Source of the DNA: Clavaria fumosa | Lineage: Eukaryota; Basidiomycota; Agaricomycetes; Agaricales; Clavariaceae | Length of the DNA stretch: 64,000 nucleotides | Assembly: GCA_951802425.1 (NCBI GenBank) | Contig: OX637795.1 | Span: 1,860,001 to 1,924,000, forward strand | Direction: 5' to 3' | Part shown: positions 1 through 7,684 of the stretch, piece by piece | Position numbering within the stretch: position 1 is the stretch's first letter | Layout: every line of letters begins with the position of its first letter | Translations under genes and position numbers: made by a program | The notes under the pieces: model-generated | The model's input: the letters and a program-made list of their open reading frames with translations, nothing else | What the model was told of the DNA's origin: nothing | The model's database searches: none

Positions 1-462
1 GCGATCCAATCTGCTGAGATCCTTGGTGTATTCACACAAGGCCAGAATTTGCCATATATTGCCGTGGTCCATTGCTATGGTGTAACCAAAAATGAAGGTG
101 TACGCGCGCTTGGCCCAACCCGTGAACTCCGAGGAAAACAACGTTGCGAAGCCGCCCCACGCTACCAGATTGATTTTCGGGGGCTGGCTGCATACAGAGA
201 TCTCAATGACCAAATGAAGGCTGATATTCATAGGATGATTGAAGGCACAAAAAATGCGTTGTTCACCCACCACCCTCGGCAAGAGTGTCTTAATTTGGTT
301 CATCAGATGTTACCCTTTCTGAATGGACATGCGTCAGCAACAGCGTGGTTTGGTGGGTTGGGAGCATCAGCATCAGGAAATGGACAAGGACAACCATTGC
401 AAGGTAGGGGCCAGAAAGAGCGGAACCGGAAACGGAAGGGGAAGGGAAAAGCGAAGAATTAA
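1..462 (+). CDS. Hypothetical protein, 3' end only
   Basis: The frame is open from the first base of the window to a TAA at 460-462, so only the C-terminal ~153 residues are visible and the start lies outside. The last ~35 residues are low complexity: Gly/Ser/Gln, then a very basic Arg/Lys tail (KERNRKRKGKGKAKN). The middle is a soluble, mixed helix-like stretch with no motif I recognise. It sits 160 bp upstream of a hAT transposase fragment in the same orientation but a different frame, so it may belong to a captured gene or to the same decayed transposon locus. Function unknown. Confidence 0.3.
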   Translation, partial: AIQSAEILGVFTQGQNLPYIAVVHCYGVTKNEGVRALGPTRELRGKQRCEAAPRYQIDFRGLAAYRDLNDQMKADIHRMIEGTKNALFTHHPRQECLNLVHQMLPFLNGHASATAWFGGLGASASGNGQGQPLQGRGQKERNRKRKGKGKAKN

Positions 463-622
463 ATGTGCACTGCCATGAATTTTTATTATAGCTGTTGAAT
501 GCGACAGAAGTGTAATTTCGTCTGACTGGATGGCAACACCAATGCTTTCGAATGGTGTGCACAAATTGGGCATGCTGCTGATGTGTGGGTATGTTCTTGC
601 CCTTGTTCATTCTCAAAGCTAA

Positions 623-1297
623 CAAATCAGCCAAGGTGAACCTGCTGACCCTTTGAAAATGTATGGGGGTATGGCCTTTGGTTCCACTGTCACCCCCCTT
701 TGTCAACTTGCTTGCTGTATACTATCTATCTGTGTGAATTCTGCATCTTGTGAATACCTCTTCAGTGCATTTGGCTTGATTCTCAACCAACTTCACTCAC
801 AACTCAGGGGAAAAGCTATGACAGACCTGGCCAAACTTTGATTGTGCCTTTGGGATGAGCATTTGAGGGATGGGACTGTCAAAACTCACCTCAAGTGTCA
901 CTTAACCTCCCAAACTCCCATTCTGCCAACCCTAGCTACACCACACTCAGAGCTTGAGGCTTCTGGGTCCCTGGTTGAATCTGTGCCTACACCCACCTCT
1001 GAGGCCAGCAGGACTGTGTCATTTGCAAGCATTGCTCAAAATTTGATCCAACAGCTTCACAAAGATGAGGACAGTGTGTTGGGCATGGATATTTCAGTCA
1101 CTCACAATGATAAGATCAAGGTCAAAGTCCTTTTCAATTCTGAAAATGAGTACTGGGTCAGCCAGACCAAGCAATACACTTTGCATGGGTTAAATGAAGA
1201 GCTTGAGATGTATGATCTGATAGAGGCAGATGCTGGAGGTGAGGAAGGGGCTGAACCAGAGCTGGACATCATGCTGGAGTCATTGCTAGTCCCTTAG
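623..1297 (+). pseudogene. hAT transposase C-terminal fragment (dimerisation region)
   Basis: The frame is open from 623 after a TAA at 620. It encodes the hAT C-terminal dimerisation signature: a Leu/Ala-rich segment followed by SICVNSASCEYLFSAFG and a Leu-rich tail ending in LRGKAMTDLAKL. In hAT transposases this segment (Pfam Dimer_Tnp_hAT type) closes the RNaseH-like fold and mediates oligomerisation. A TGA at 839-841 interrupts it. The same frame then continues for 151 residues (LWDEHLRDG..., then acidic) to a TAG at 1295. No catalytic core is visible upstream, so this is a decayed tail, not the partner of the hAT gene at 25.8-28.5 kb, which is another copy lacking its own tail. Confidence 0.6.
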
Positions 1298-2584
1298 TAT
1301 ACACAATCTGACTAAATTTTGCAAGTGACAGCAATGCCACTGCAAGCCAGAGGCAATGCTGCATTCATTCCTAATTGAGGCAAAGCCCATGTTTGGGCTT
1401 GGCCATGGTGTGCCACATGTTCATAGGATCATGGCATTTCACATGGGATCTCACTGAGCCTGCCAACATTGAATCCACTGATGCTATAAAATCTTCATCA
1501 TTCTCAGGGCAGCTACTATCTTCTTCACCCTCCTCCTCTTCTGCTGGCTGGATTAGCTCATTCAAAGTGGGTGGGTGTTAGGGTACTTAATGGTCTATAG
1601 TACCTAGCCCCTTGAGCAAGTGGTTCAGCACCTTATGTGTCTCTTCAATCATTCCCTATGCCCTCTCTTAGTCCTCTACCTGTTCTGTACTACTTACCCA
1701 TGTAAACTTACTCCCAATATGACCTAAGCTATGAAAGGTGACACTAAGAGGGAAAGAAATAGCTCTACAGTAGGAACAAAGAACTGCACAGGCAGACAGT
1801 CTTTACCATTGAATTCCCACTGCCTTGTTACCCTTAAATGCATAAAGACAGAAGGAAATAACCATTATTTACTCCCTCAAGCTGGTTCTACTATTGTTTA
1901 AGCTACATCCTAGTATTACTGAAATAGCACTAAAGGGAGGCTTTACAGCTGTTTGCAAAAAAGCTAGCCATGTGACTGAAACAAAAAAATTTGACCAAAA
2001 AACTTTTGAGTCATATCTCACTCAATTCTGGGTCAATCAGTGAGATCTTTTCAGATTTACCACACAACTGACCCTGCCTGAGGTGCCCAGACCATCAATA
2101 TCTTGTAATTATCACAAGATAAGAATGTTGGTTTTGCACCACATTTTGCAGTTTGTGATCTGTGTGAGGTAATATGAGCTTTTCAGGTGCTGAAAACACA
2201 CTAGAAAAATCCACAGGTCATATCCAGAGGCGCAAGAAGTAAATTTATTAGTCAAATGTAGTGTTGCCACGGTTCGACTAAAAGTGGTTTAACCGATGAA
2301 CCAAACCGACTATTCGGTTCCCGGTTAGTGCCAGTTTGCTAACCGACCTTTGCCGGTTTAAGCCGGTCTCAAGTGGCTTGAACCACAGTTAATTTCCAAA
2401 TAAGGGTGATGTGCATTGCGCTTCGGGAACTCCCGAAGCGTGCGGCATAGGCACCCATCAGAATCTATTTGTTACTGTTTTCTTCTCTTTACTTTCCACC
2501 ATAATGTACCTGTACCAGTAGTCGTCCTACAGTAGAAACGTAAGAAACCGTGTCACCATGCAGCTCGGCGCTGGATGCTATTCG
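1298..2584. other. Non-coding stretch, no gene seen
   Basis: I see no supported coding region. A short acidic minus-strand frame (1371-1565) and its plus-strand counterpart overlap, and neither has a recognisable motif. Positions 2260-2400 are rich in AACCG/CGGTT words in both orientations, around GGTTTAACCGATGAACC. Subterminal motifs of this kind are often seen in hAT or MITE ends, but no matching second end was found. Confidence 0.4.
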
Positions 2585-2750
2585 ATTCAGCACCACTCGC
2601 CCCCAAAGTCGCAGGCGAACTCGTGGTGGGTGACATGCTGATGTCAGTAGAGAAAAAAACGGTAAAGATGCATCTCACTCAGTGTGTCATCGTTCGACTC
2701 TGCTGACGTTTTGAAGCAGTGAAGCGGCACGGCAGGCACATAAATTATTG
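2585..2750. repeat. Duplicated non-coding block, copy 1
   Basis: This block, from CCACTCGCCCCC through GCTGACGTTTTGAA to GGCAGGCACATAAATTATTG, recurs with scattered substitutions at 25185-25345. There the GGCAGGCACATAAATTATTG part comes before the CCACTCGCC part, so the two copies are circularly permuted. Each copy lies just upstream of a probable coding exon. It may be an old tandem repeat, a MITE or a duplicated promoter segment; sequence alone does not decide. Confidence 0.5.
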
Positions 2751-2913
2751 CGGGTTTGTACTATTACAGCCGTACGAACGCAGTCGCCATACGACATAGA
2801 TATAACTGGGACGAGGTAAAAATTAAATACATGGTAAAGTGCCAGACAGTCTGCAGTTGGAAAACGGCACCCTCATGTCGTGTCCCCTGTATTATGCAGG
2901 ATGTCACTCATGG

Positions 2914-3346
2914 ATGTTCAAAGGACACGGAAGCTATGCACATGATTCTGGATATCGTCGACGCTCACGTTCCCCGACAGAACGTGATGCCGGACATGCC
3001 GGACATCCACACTCGACCGAACGTGATGCTGGACATGCCCGACGTCCACACTCGACAGAACGTGATGCCGGACATGCCCGACGTCCACACTCGAGAGATC
3101 GTGAGCCTGGTTATCGTCGATACTCACGAGATCGTGATCCTGGTACTCGTCGATACTTCGGAGATTGTGAGCCTGGTTATCGTCGATATTCACGAGATCG
3201 TGACGGCAGACATCGTCGCTCCAGAGAACACGATCATCATCGAACGCATTCGTATTTGCCATCAAGGGGAGACCGCCGTCATTCACGAGATCGACACCAT
3301 TCCCCACAGCGATTGAGACGTCGATGCGGGCATGGACACCCCAGCG
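2914..3346 (+). pseudogene. Arg/Ser/His/Asp-rich (SR-like) protein, 5' half, interrupted
   Basis: The frame containing ATG 2914 encodes a strongly charged low-complexity protein. It starts with MFKGHGSYAHDSGYRRRSRS, followed by three copies of a 13-residue (39-bp) unit TERDAGHARRPHS, then degenerate RDREPGYRRYS units and an RRHSRDRHHSP segment. Such RS/RD-rich tails occur in splicing-related SR proteins, but no RNA-recognition motif is visible. The true start may lie upstream, because AG acceptors at 2863 and 2900 could mark earlier introns. The frame is broken at 3347 by the large TIR-bearing insertion and resumes in phase at 23344-23349 after one copy of the 6-bp duplication. The gene is therefore split by about 20 kb and presumably inactive. 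Confidence 0.55.
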
Positions 3347-4140
3347 TATGAAGGTCCAAACCGGACAAAATTGTTCAGGGCTCCTTTTTTTGGCCATAAT
3401 TTTTATGCACACAAGTGTGCACTTATGCAAACTTGTGCAAACTTGTGCAAACTTATGCAAGATTGTGCACACTTGTGCACACTTGTGCTCACCTATGCAC
3501 ACTTATGCACACTTATGCACACTTATGCACACTTATGCACACTTATGCAAAGTTGTGCGAAGTTGTGCAAAGTTATGCAACATTTTTGTGCAAAGTTGTG
3601 CAAAGTCATGCAGAGCCATGCAAAGTTGTGCAAAGTTATGCAGAGTTGTGCAAAGTTGTGCAACAAAGTTATGCAGAGTTATACAAAGTTATACAGAGTT
3701 ATGCAAAGTTATGCAAAGTTATGCAATATTTTTGTGCAGAGTTGTGCAGAGTTATGCAAAGTTATGCAAAGTTATGCAATGTTTTTGTGTGGAGTTGTGC
3801 AAAGTTATGCAAAGTTATGCAATATTTTTGTACAAGTTGTGCAGAGTTGTGCAAAGTTATGCACAGTTATGCACAGTTATGCACAGTTATGCAATATTGT
3901 TGTACAAGTTGTGCAGAGTTGTGCAAAGTTATGCACAGTTATGCAATATTTTTGTACAAGTTGTGCAGAGTTGTGCAGAGTTATGCAAAGTTATGCAAAG
4001 TTATGCAATGTTTTTGTGTGGAGTTGTGCAAAGTTATGCAAAGTTATGCAATATTTTTGTACAAAGTTATGCAAAGTTATGCAAAGTTATGCAAAGTTAT
4101 GCAAAGTTATGCACACTGTGCAGACTTGTGCATACTTTGC
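3347..4140 (+). repeat. Left terminal inverted repeat with 10-bp minisatellite
   Basis: Positions 3347-3420 are unique TIR sequence. From there to about 4140 a 10-bp unit repeats with two main variants (ACTTATGCAC outside, AGTTATGCAA inside), occasionally interrupted by an ATATTTTTGT spacer. The period of 10 gives 30 nt per 10 residues, so all three forward frames stay open for 260-350 codons. These are by-products of the repeat, not genes. Dense repeated motifs in TIRs usually serve as transposase-binding sites. Confidence 0.85.
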
Positions 4141-4300
4141 AGAACCTTGTACCTATTTCATTTCCATGGACCTGGGCTCAGCATATATACTCATACATTA
4201 GACACATGTATTCCTTAGGTTTTGATATTCTCCACTTGCACCTTTCTACTATGAAGAAAGACCGAAAGTTCTGCTTATCACATGATTCTCACAACCCTCT

Positions 4301-4525
4301 TGTAAGACTTACTATCCCTCAAAAGAACTGGACTCAACTGTATATTGAGTATGGTAGTTCTATATAGAGGGATCTACCCTCTGTGTACAGTTGTGACACA
4401 GTATATATAGGTGAGTGGCCCTCCAGAGGCCGCTGATGTAAGCATAGCCCAAGCGGCTATGCTAGTAGATTAATATGGTATATAGATTATGTAATATAAG
4501 AACAGAAAAGGCCTATAGCCTTACA
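4301..4525 (-). mobile_element. Probable short LTR, minus orientation
   Basis: On the minus strand this 225-bp segment starts TGTAAGGCTATAGGCC, ends GTAAGTCTTACA, contains a TATATATA box, and is preceded by a purine tract (AGTGGGGGAGGG). This is the layout of a 3' LTR. I did not find a second copy in the window and cannot confirm a target duplication, so this could be a remnant of a small (Copia-like or non-autonomous) element. Confidence 0.4.
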
Positions 4526-4532
4526 CCCTCCC

Positions 4533-5007
4533 CCACTGGAGAGGCCCCCAACCAGAGGCAACACACGGGCAGCATGGGACGATGAGCAGGATCGTGTAAT
4601 AATTTAAAAGGGGTGCATCCCCTTGGGCAGGGTTACCGCCATGTCACCAGGCGCAATCCCCTCCTGGGGCCTTCGCCTAGTGCTGACAGGTCCTACCTGG
4701 TGGTCTGCGTGACCTGCCCCCAGTTGGACGGTGTGTCACAAGCGGCACGCCCCAGTGGGGGGTGCCCCAAGTGCCGCTGTCTCGTCCTGCGGGGTAGGCA
4801 TATTTTTTAAAGGGCTCAGACGCTTAGTCCGAGCCCTGCTTGTAGTCGCATGGTGGCTCACCCTTATCATTGCTCCAGTCAGGTGACAACACAACAGGCC
4901 TCTTCGCAGCTGATGACTTAGCCACTTTCTTTTTTTGTTTTTGAGAGGGCCCCACACCCTCTGTCTGGGATATTGTTAAACCCCCAATAGGTAGCCCTAG
5001 GGGGTTT
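4533..5007 (-). pseudogene. 3' end of the decayed antisense gene (left of element A)
   Basis: Minus-strand frames here include a Lys-rich stretch (GPSQKQKKKVAKSSAAKRP) ending at a TAA at 4824-4826. It looks like the C-terminal part of the minus-strand coiled-coil gene whose 5' part lies at 17949-19672; the two were separated when A inserted at GGTTT. Frames do not join cleanly across the insertion, so at least one older indel is present. The rest of the interval shows nothing recognisable. Confidence 0.35.
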
Positions 5008-5351
5008 TGTTACACTTCTTCCACCTCACCTCACCCCTTTCATACGTCACACCCCCTTTTTCACTCTTCACACCATGGGTGCACGCTTCTCCCCTTGCCC
5101 GTCACATGCCACATGCCCTTCCCCCCTTCTATGCTATCACCATGAGTCATGTCGCGCCTCGCTGCTTACATGTGTCGGTTCCCATTTACCATGACTCTTC
5201 GTGACTCACACCTGTGTACTATATAAGTAGTTGCTCTAGTAACACCTATCCTTAGGTTGTTACTTCCAATCACTTAGCCCTTTGCTCTCATTCGACCGAC
5301 TCCTACTTGAGTTCCTCAAATAACCGAGAGTCAACGCAGCATTAGTTGACA
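5008..5351 (+). repeat. Element A 5' LTR
   Basis: 344 bp, TG...CA ends, same length as the copy at 17605. It contains the promoter (TATATAA at 5220-5226). The predicted transcript start, AGGTTGTTACT at 5254-5264, is complementary to the site just after the LTR. Confidence 0.93.
5220..5264 (+). promoter_or_regulatory. Element A promoter and self-priming donor
   Basis: TATATAA at 5220-5226 is followed 28 nt later by AGGTTGTTACT (5254-5264), the expected 5' end of the RNA. Its reverse complement lies at 5352-5362. Confidence 0.55.
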
Positions 5352-5362
5352 AGTAACAACCT
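5352..5362 (+). promoter_or_regulatory. Element A primer-binding site (self-priming type)
   Basis: AGTAACAACCT begins at the first base after the LTR and is a perfect 11-nt complement of 5254-5264; including the last LTR base gives 12 nt. It does not start with TGG, the usual mark of a tRNA-primed site. This matches the Tf1 mechanism, in which the folded 5' end of the element's own mRNA is cut and used as primer. Confidence 0.65.
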
Positions 5363-5425
5363 CTCCCCTGCCTACCTCCTCACGGACCTAGGCACCCCCA
5401 CCCTGCCCAGACCGAAGCAAGGTCT

Positions 5426-5719
5426 GTGTATTCTGAGAAGAAAGAACTGGTGCGCTACTGGACAGCGTTTGTACGGCACGAAAGGCGCAGAGCCTTAGTA
5501 GGATTCGACGAAGACACAGATTTCAAGCAATTGACACCACCGAGCACACCACAGAGCAGAACCTACAAGCGGTTCCTGTACCCGAGACACTCCGAAGCCG
5601 CTCAATTGGCACCACGCTACCACTTTGCTACCCGATGACTTTGTGTACCAATAGACCCAAGCACGAACAACCCCGCATCAATCGTGCACCGACCCGAGTG
5701 GCAAATATTCCGTACCAGA
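5426..5719 (+). pseudogene. Element A ORF1, 5' part (interrupted by B)
   Basis: An open frame encodes a charged protein: KKELVRYWTAFVRHERRRAL..., then TPPSTPQSRTYKRFLYPRHS. It has a TGA at 5636-5638 and continues to the B insertion point. The same protein is recognisable in element F at 51.4-51.9 kb. No ATG is obvious; the frame is preceded by a GTG, so the start may involve splicing or a lost ATG. Function unknown. The position upstream of gag suggests a Gag-associated accessory product. Confidence 0.45.
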
Positions 5720-5724
5720 CTCAT

Positions 5725-6029
5725 TGTCAGGATCACTTACATAAGCAGGTTGGAAAGGCCAAGAAAGGATCGCAAAAGAGTTGCGGGAAGTTTGCGGACG
5801 AGTCACGTGACCCGAACGGGTGGTGGCTTACATAATGGGAAAATCACGTGACCCGGGCCTGGACGCATCACGTGACGCACGGGGTCCGAGCGTGGGAACG
5901 CCGGCAACTCCCGAACCTCTCGCTATATATACTATGTCGCTTTCTTACTTGTACCCTTTTCCCCTTATGTTAGTATTGTCATCATCGACCTTACGTTAAG
6001 TTGTGTGAACCGTGAGACTAAGTCTGACA
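5725..6029 (+). repeat. Element B 5' LTR
   Basis: 305 bp with a TATATATA box at about 5926-5933. ATGTTAGTATTG at 5967-5978 is the perfect complement of the 12 nt that follow the LTR. Confidence 0.95.
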
Positions 6030-6041
6030 CAATACTAACAT
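6030..6041 (+). promoter_or_regulatory. Element B primer-binding site (self-priming type)
   Basis: CAATACTAACAT directly follows the LTR and is the exact reverse complement of 5967-5978, about 35 nt downstream of the TATA box. This is the same logic as in element A but with a different sequence, which argues that the pairing is maintained by selection. Confidence 0.65.
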
Positions 6042-6682
6042 CAACCCCTGTCCGCCCTAGCCCCGTGTCCTAACCCGGCTAGCCTGGACCCCTATCTCAA
6101 ACTGTCACACTCTGTGACAGCTTATCCCCCTCATCCTCTTTCTCTTTACCCTGCCCACGGTGTGCAACAGAACCGTGTGAAATTTTTACTGTGTGTAGAT
6201 ACACGTGACCAGACCCAGAGGAAGTCTACTGTGACCCTCCCCAAGAGACACCGAGTGCCAAAGGCCCGGAACTTTGCTTTACAGCTACGTACCAGTGAAT
6301 CGTGTAGTGTACAGGGCACGGAAAGGCCCTATACATAGTTTTTCTGTAGTTTCCTGGTCCAGTGGACAGGGCCCTTGCTCTGTGACCATTGTCAGAAGGG
6401 CACACGGGCAACTCACTAGGAGTTGTGGAGTGACCACCTGGGACACCATTTGGGCCCCACGCTAGCAACAAGTTTTATAGAATAAGAGTTCTATAAGTAC
6501 CTAGATACATAGAGAGCAGCCTGAGAGGACAGGACTGCTAAGAGATCGAAGAAATCCTGAGTGCCCAAGGCCCGGAATTCTATTTACAGCGTCTGCGTCC
6601 GAGACCGGGTCGAGCCCAGCTCCCCCCTGATTCCCCTGTTACCGACGTCCCTGAAACCCCATCACCACCACCAGGGTCTGTG
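6042..6682 (+). other. Element B leader with internal direct repeat
   Basis: Untranslated leader. A ~31-bp motif occurs twice, at 6254-6284 and 6559-6589 (GAGTGCC(A/C)AAGGCCCGGAA...TTTACAG). The equivalent leader of element D (46801-47374) also has two copies. The motif ends in a pyrimidine-rich TTTACAG, which resembles a splice acceptor, but it could equally be a packaging or dimerisation signal. Confidence 0.5.
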
Positions 6683-7684
6683 ATGGCTGACCACGTCGCC
6701 CCGCCTGAAGTCCATGCCACGAGGCTGGATTTAGTCGTCGCCCCATTCGATGGGCAAAAAAGAAATTTCCGTACATTCCTCCGGTCGCTCCGCCTCCTGT
6801 TTATGGCGAATCCGATAATCTATGCCACGGACCTGGCAAAGGTCCTCTACACCCTCAGCAAAATTACTGGCGAGGGGTTTGCCGCAGAATGGGCAAATGT
6901 GAAGGGAGAGGAAATCCTGGGTAACAACGAGGTTGGAACCTGGGCAGAATTTGTGGAAGAGATGAAGCGAGCGTTCGATGACCCGAACGACCATGCGACT
7001 GCCCTCGCAGATATTGCGAAGTTGAAACAGGGTGGCATGACGGCACCTGAGTTCTTCACAAAGTTCGAAACAATGTTCCGAAGAGCGGGGATGACAGAAG
7101 TGGCCAATTCGGACATCCTGGTCCATTGGCTGGAGTCAAATCTGAGCAGGAGGCTAGTGGGAAAGGTCTATGGTGTTTCACCAATGCCAGAGACCTACGT
7201 GCAGTGGAAGGCACTTGCCGAAAAGCTAGACGCTCAGCAGCATCGCCTCGACGGAGTCATCGCACAACAGAACTCTGTGCATCCTGCTCTGCCCGCAACC
7301 AGCCGCCCCCTCCCTCAACAAACCCGCTTCGCCCCAGCCCCCCGTCCCTTCCTGGCCCAGCCTCTGGCCCGCACCCCTGCCCCTCCCACCATGCCGCGTC
7401 CCACCAATGCCGGTGATGCCATGGTGGTGGATCGTGCCCGTGCCCCTGGAGTGTTGCGCACCTGCTTCCGATGTGGCCAAGCTGGTCACATGGTGAGAGA
7501 TTGCCAGCTCCAGGACACATGTCCGCAGATCCCAAGGCCGCAGATCCGCGCCGTGGAAAGCCAGGCACGTAGTGCAGAGGACTATGAGAACGAGATCGCA
7601 CTGCTCCGAGACCGCCTGGATTTGCTCGAGAGAGAGAAGAGGGCTCCTGTTGAAGAGCCGGATTTTGGAGACGAGGCCCAGTGA
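6683..7684 (+). CDS. gag: Element B Gag
   Basis: Structural capsid protein of the retrotransposon, 333 residues from ATG 6683 (a GTG three bases earlier is not needed). A helical capsid region (residues ~15-190, PFDGQKRNFRTFLRSLRLLF...) resembles the retrotransposon Gag family. A Pro/Ala-rich linker follows, then a single CCHC zinc knuckle (CFRCGQAGHMVRDC, nucleocapsid function) near residue 265. A short coiled-coil tail (YENEIALLRDRLDLLEREKR) precedes the stop. It ends at TGA 7682-7684, overlapping the first codon of pol by GTGA. No premature stop. Homologous Gags are in C and D. Confidence 0.93.
   Translation: MADHVAPPEVHATRLDLVVAPFDGQKRNFRTFLRSLRLLFMANPIIYATDLAKVLYTLSKITGEGFAAEWANVKGEEILGNNEVGTWAEFVEEMKRAFDDPNDHATALADIAKLKQGGMTAPEFFTKFETMFRRAGMTEVANSDILVHWLESNLSRRLVGKVYGVSPMPETYVQWKALAEKLDAQQHRLDGVIAQQNSVHPALPATSRPLPQQTRFAPAPRPFLAQPLARTPAPPTMPRPTNAGDAMVVDRARAPGVLRTCFRCGQAGHMVRDCQLQDTCPQIPRPQIRAVESQARSAEDYENEIALLRDRLDLLEREKRAPVEEPDFGDEAQ

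Noticed and set aside
3347..4140. CRISPR-like array
   Set aside because: The units are contiguous 10-bp repeats without unique spacers, and the genome is fungal.
3324..4367. Three overlapping long open frames (267-347 codons)
   Set aside because: They are translations of a 10-bp tandem repeat in all three frames; no frame is favoured and none has a non-repetitive domain.
6114..6338. Small ORF in the B leader
   Set aside because: Similarity to D is at nucleotide level in a non-coding leader, and the frame is not conserved.
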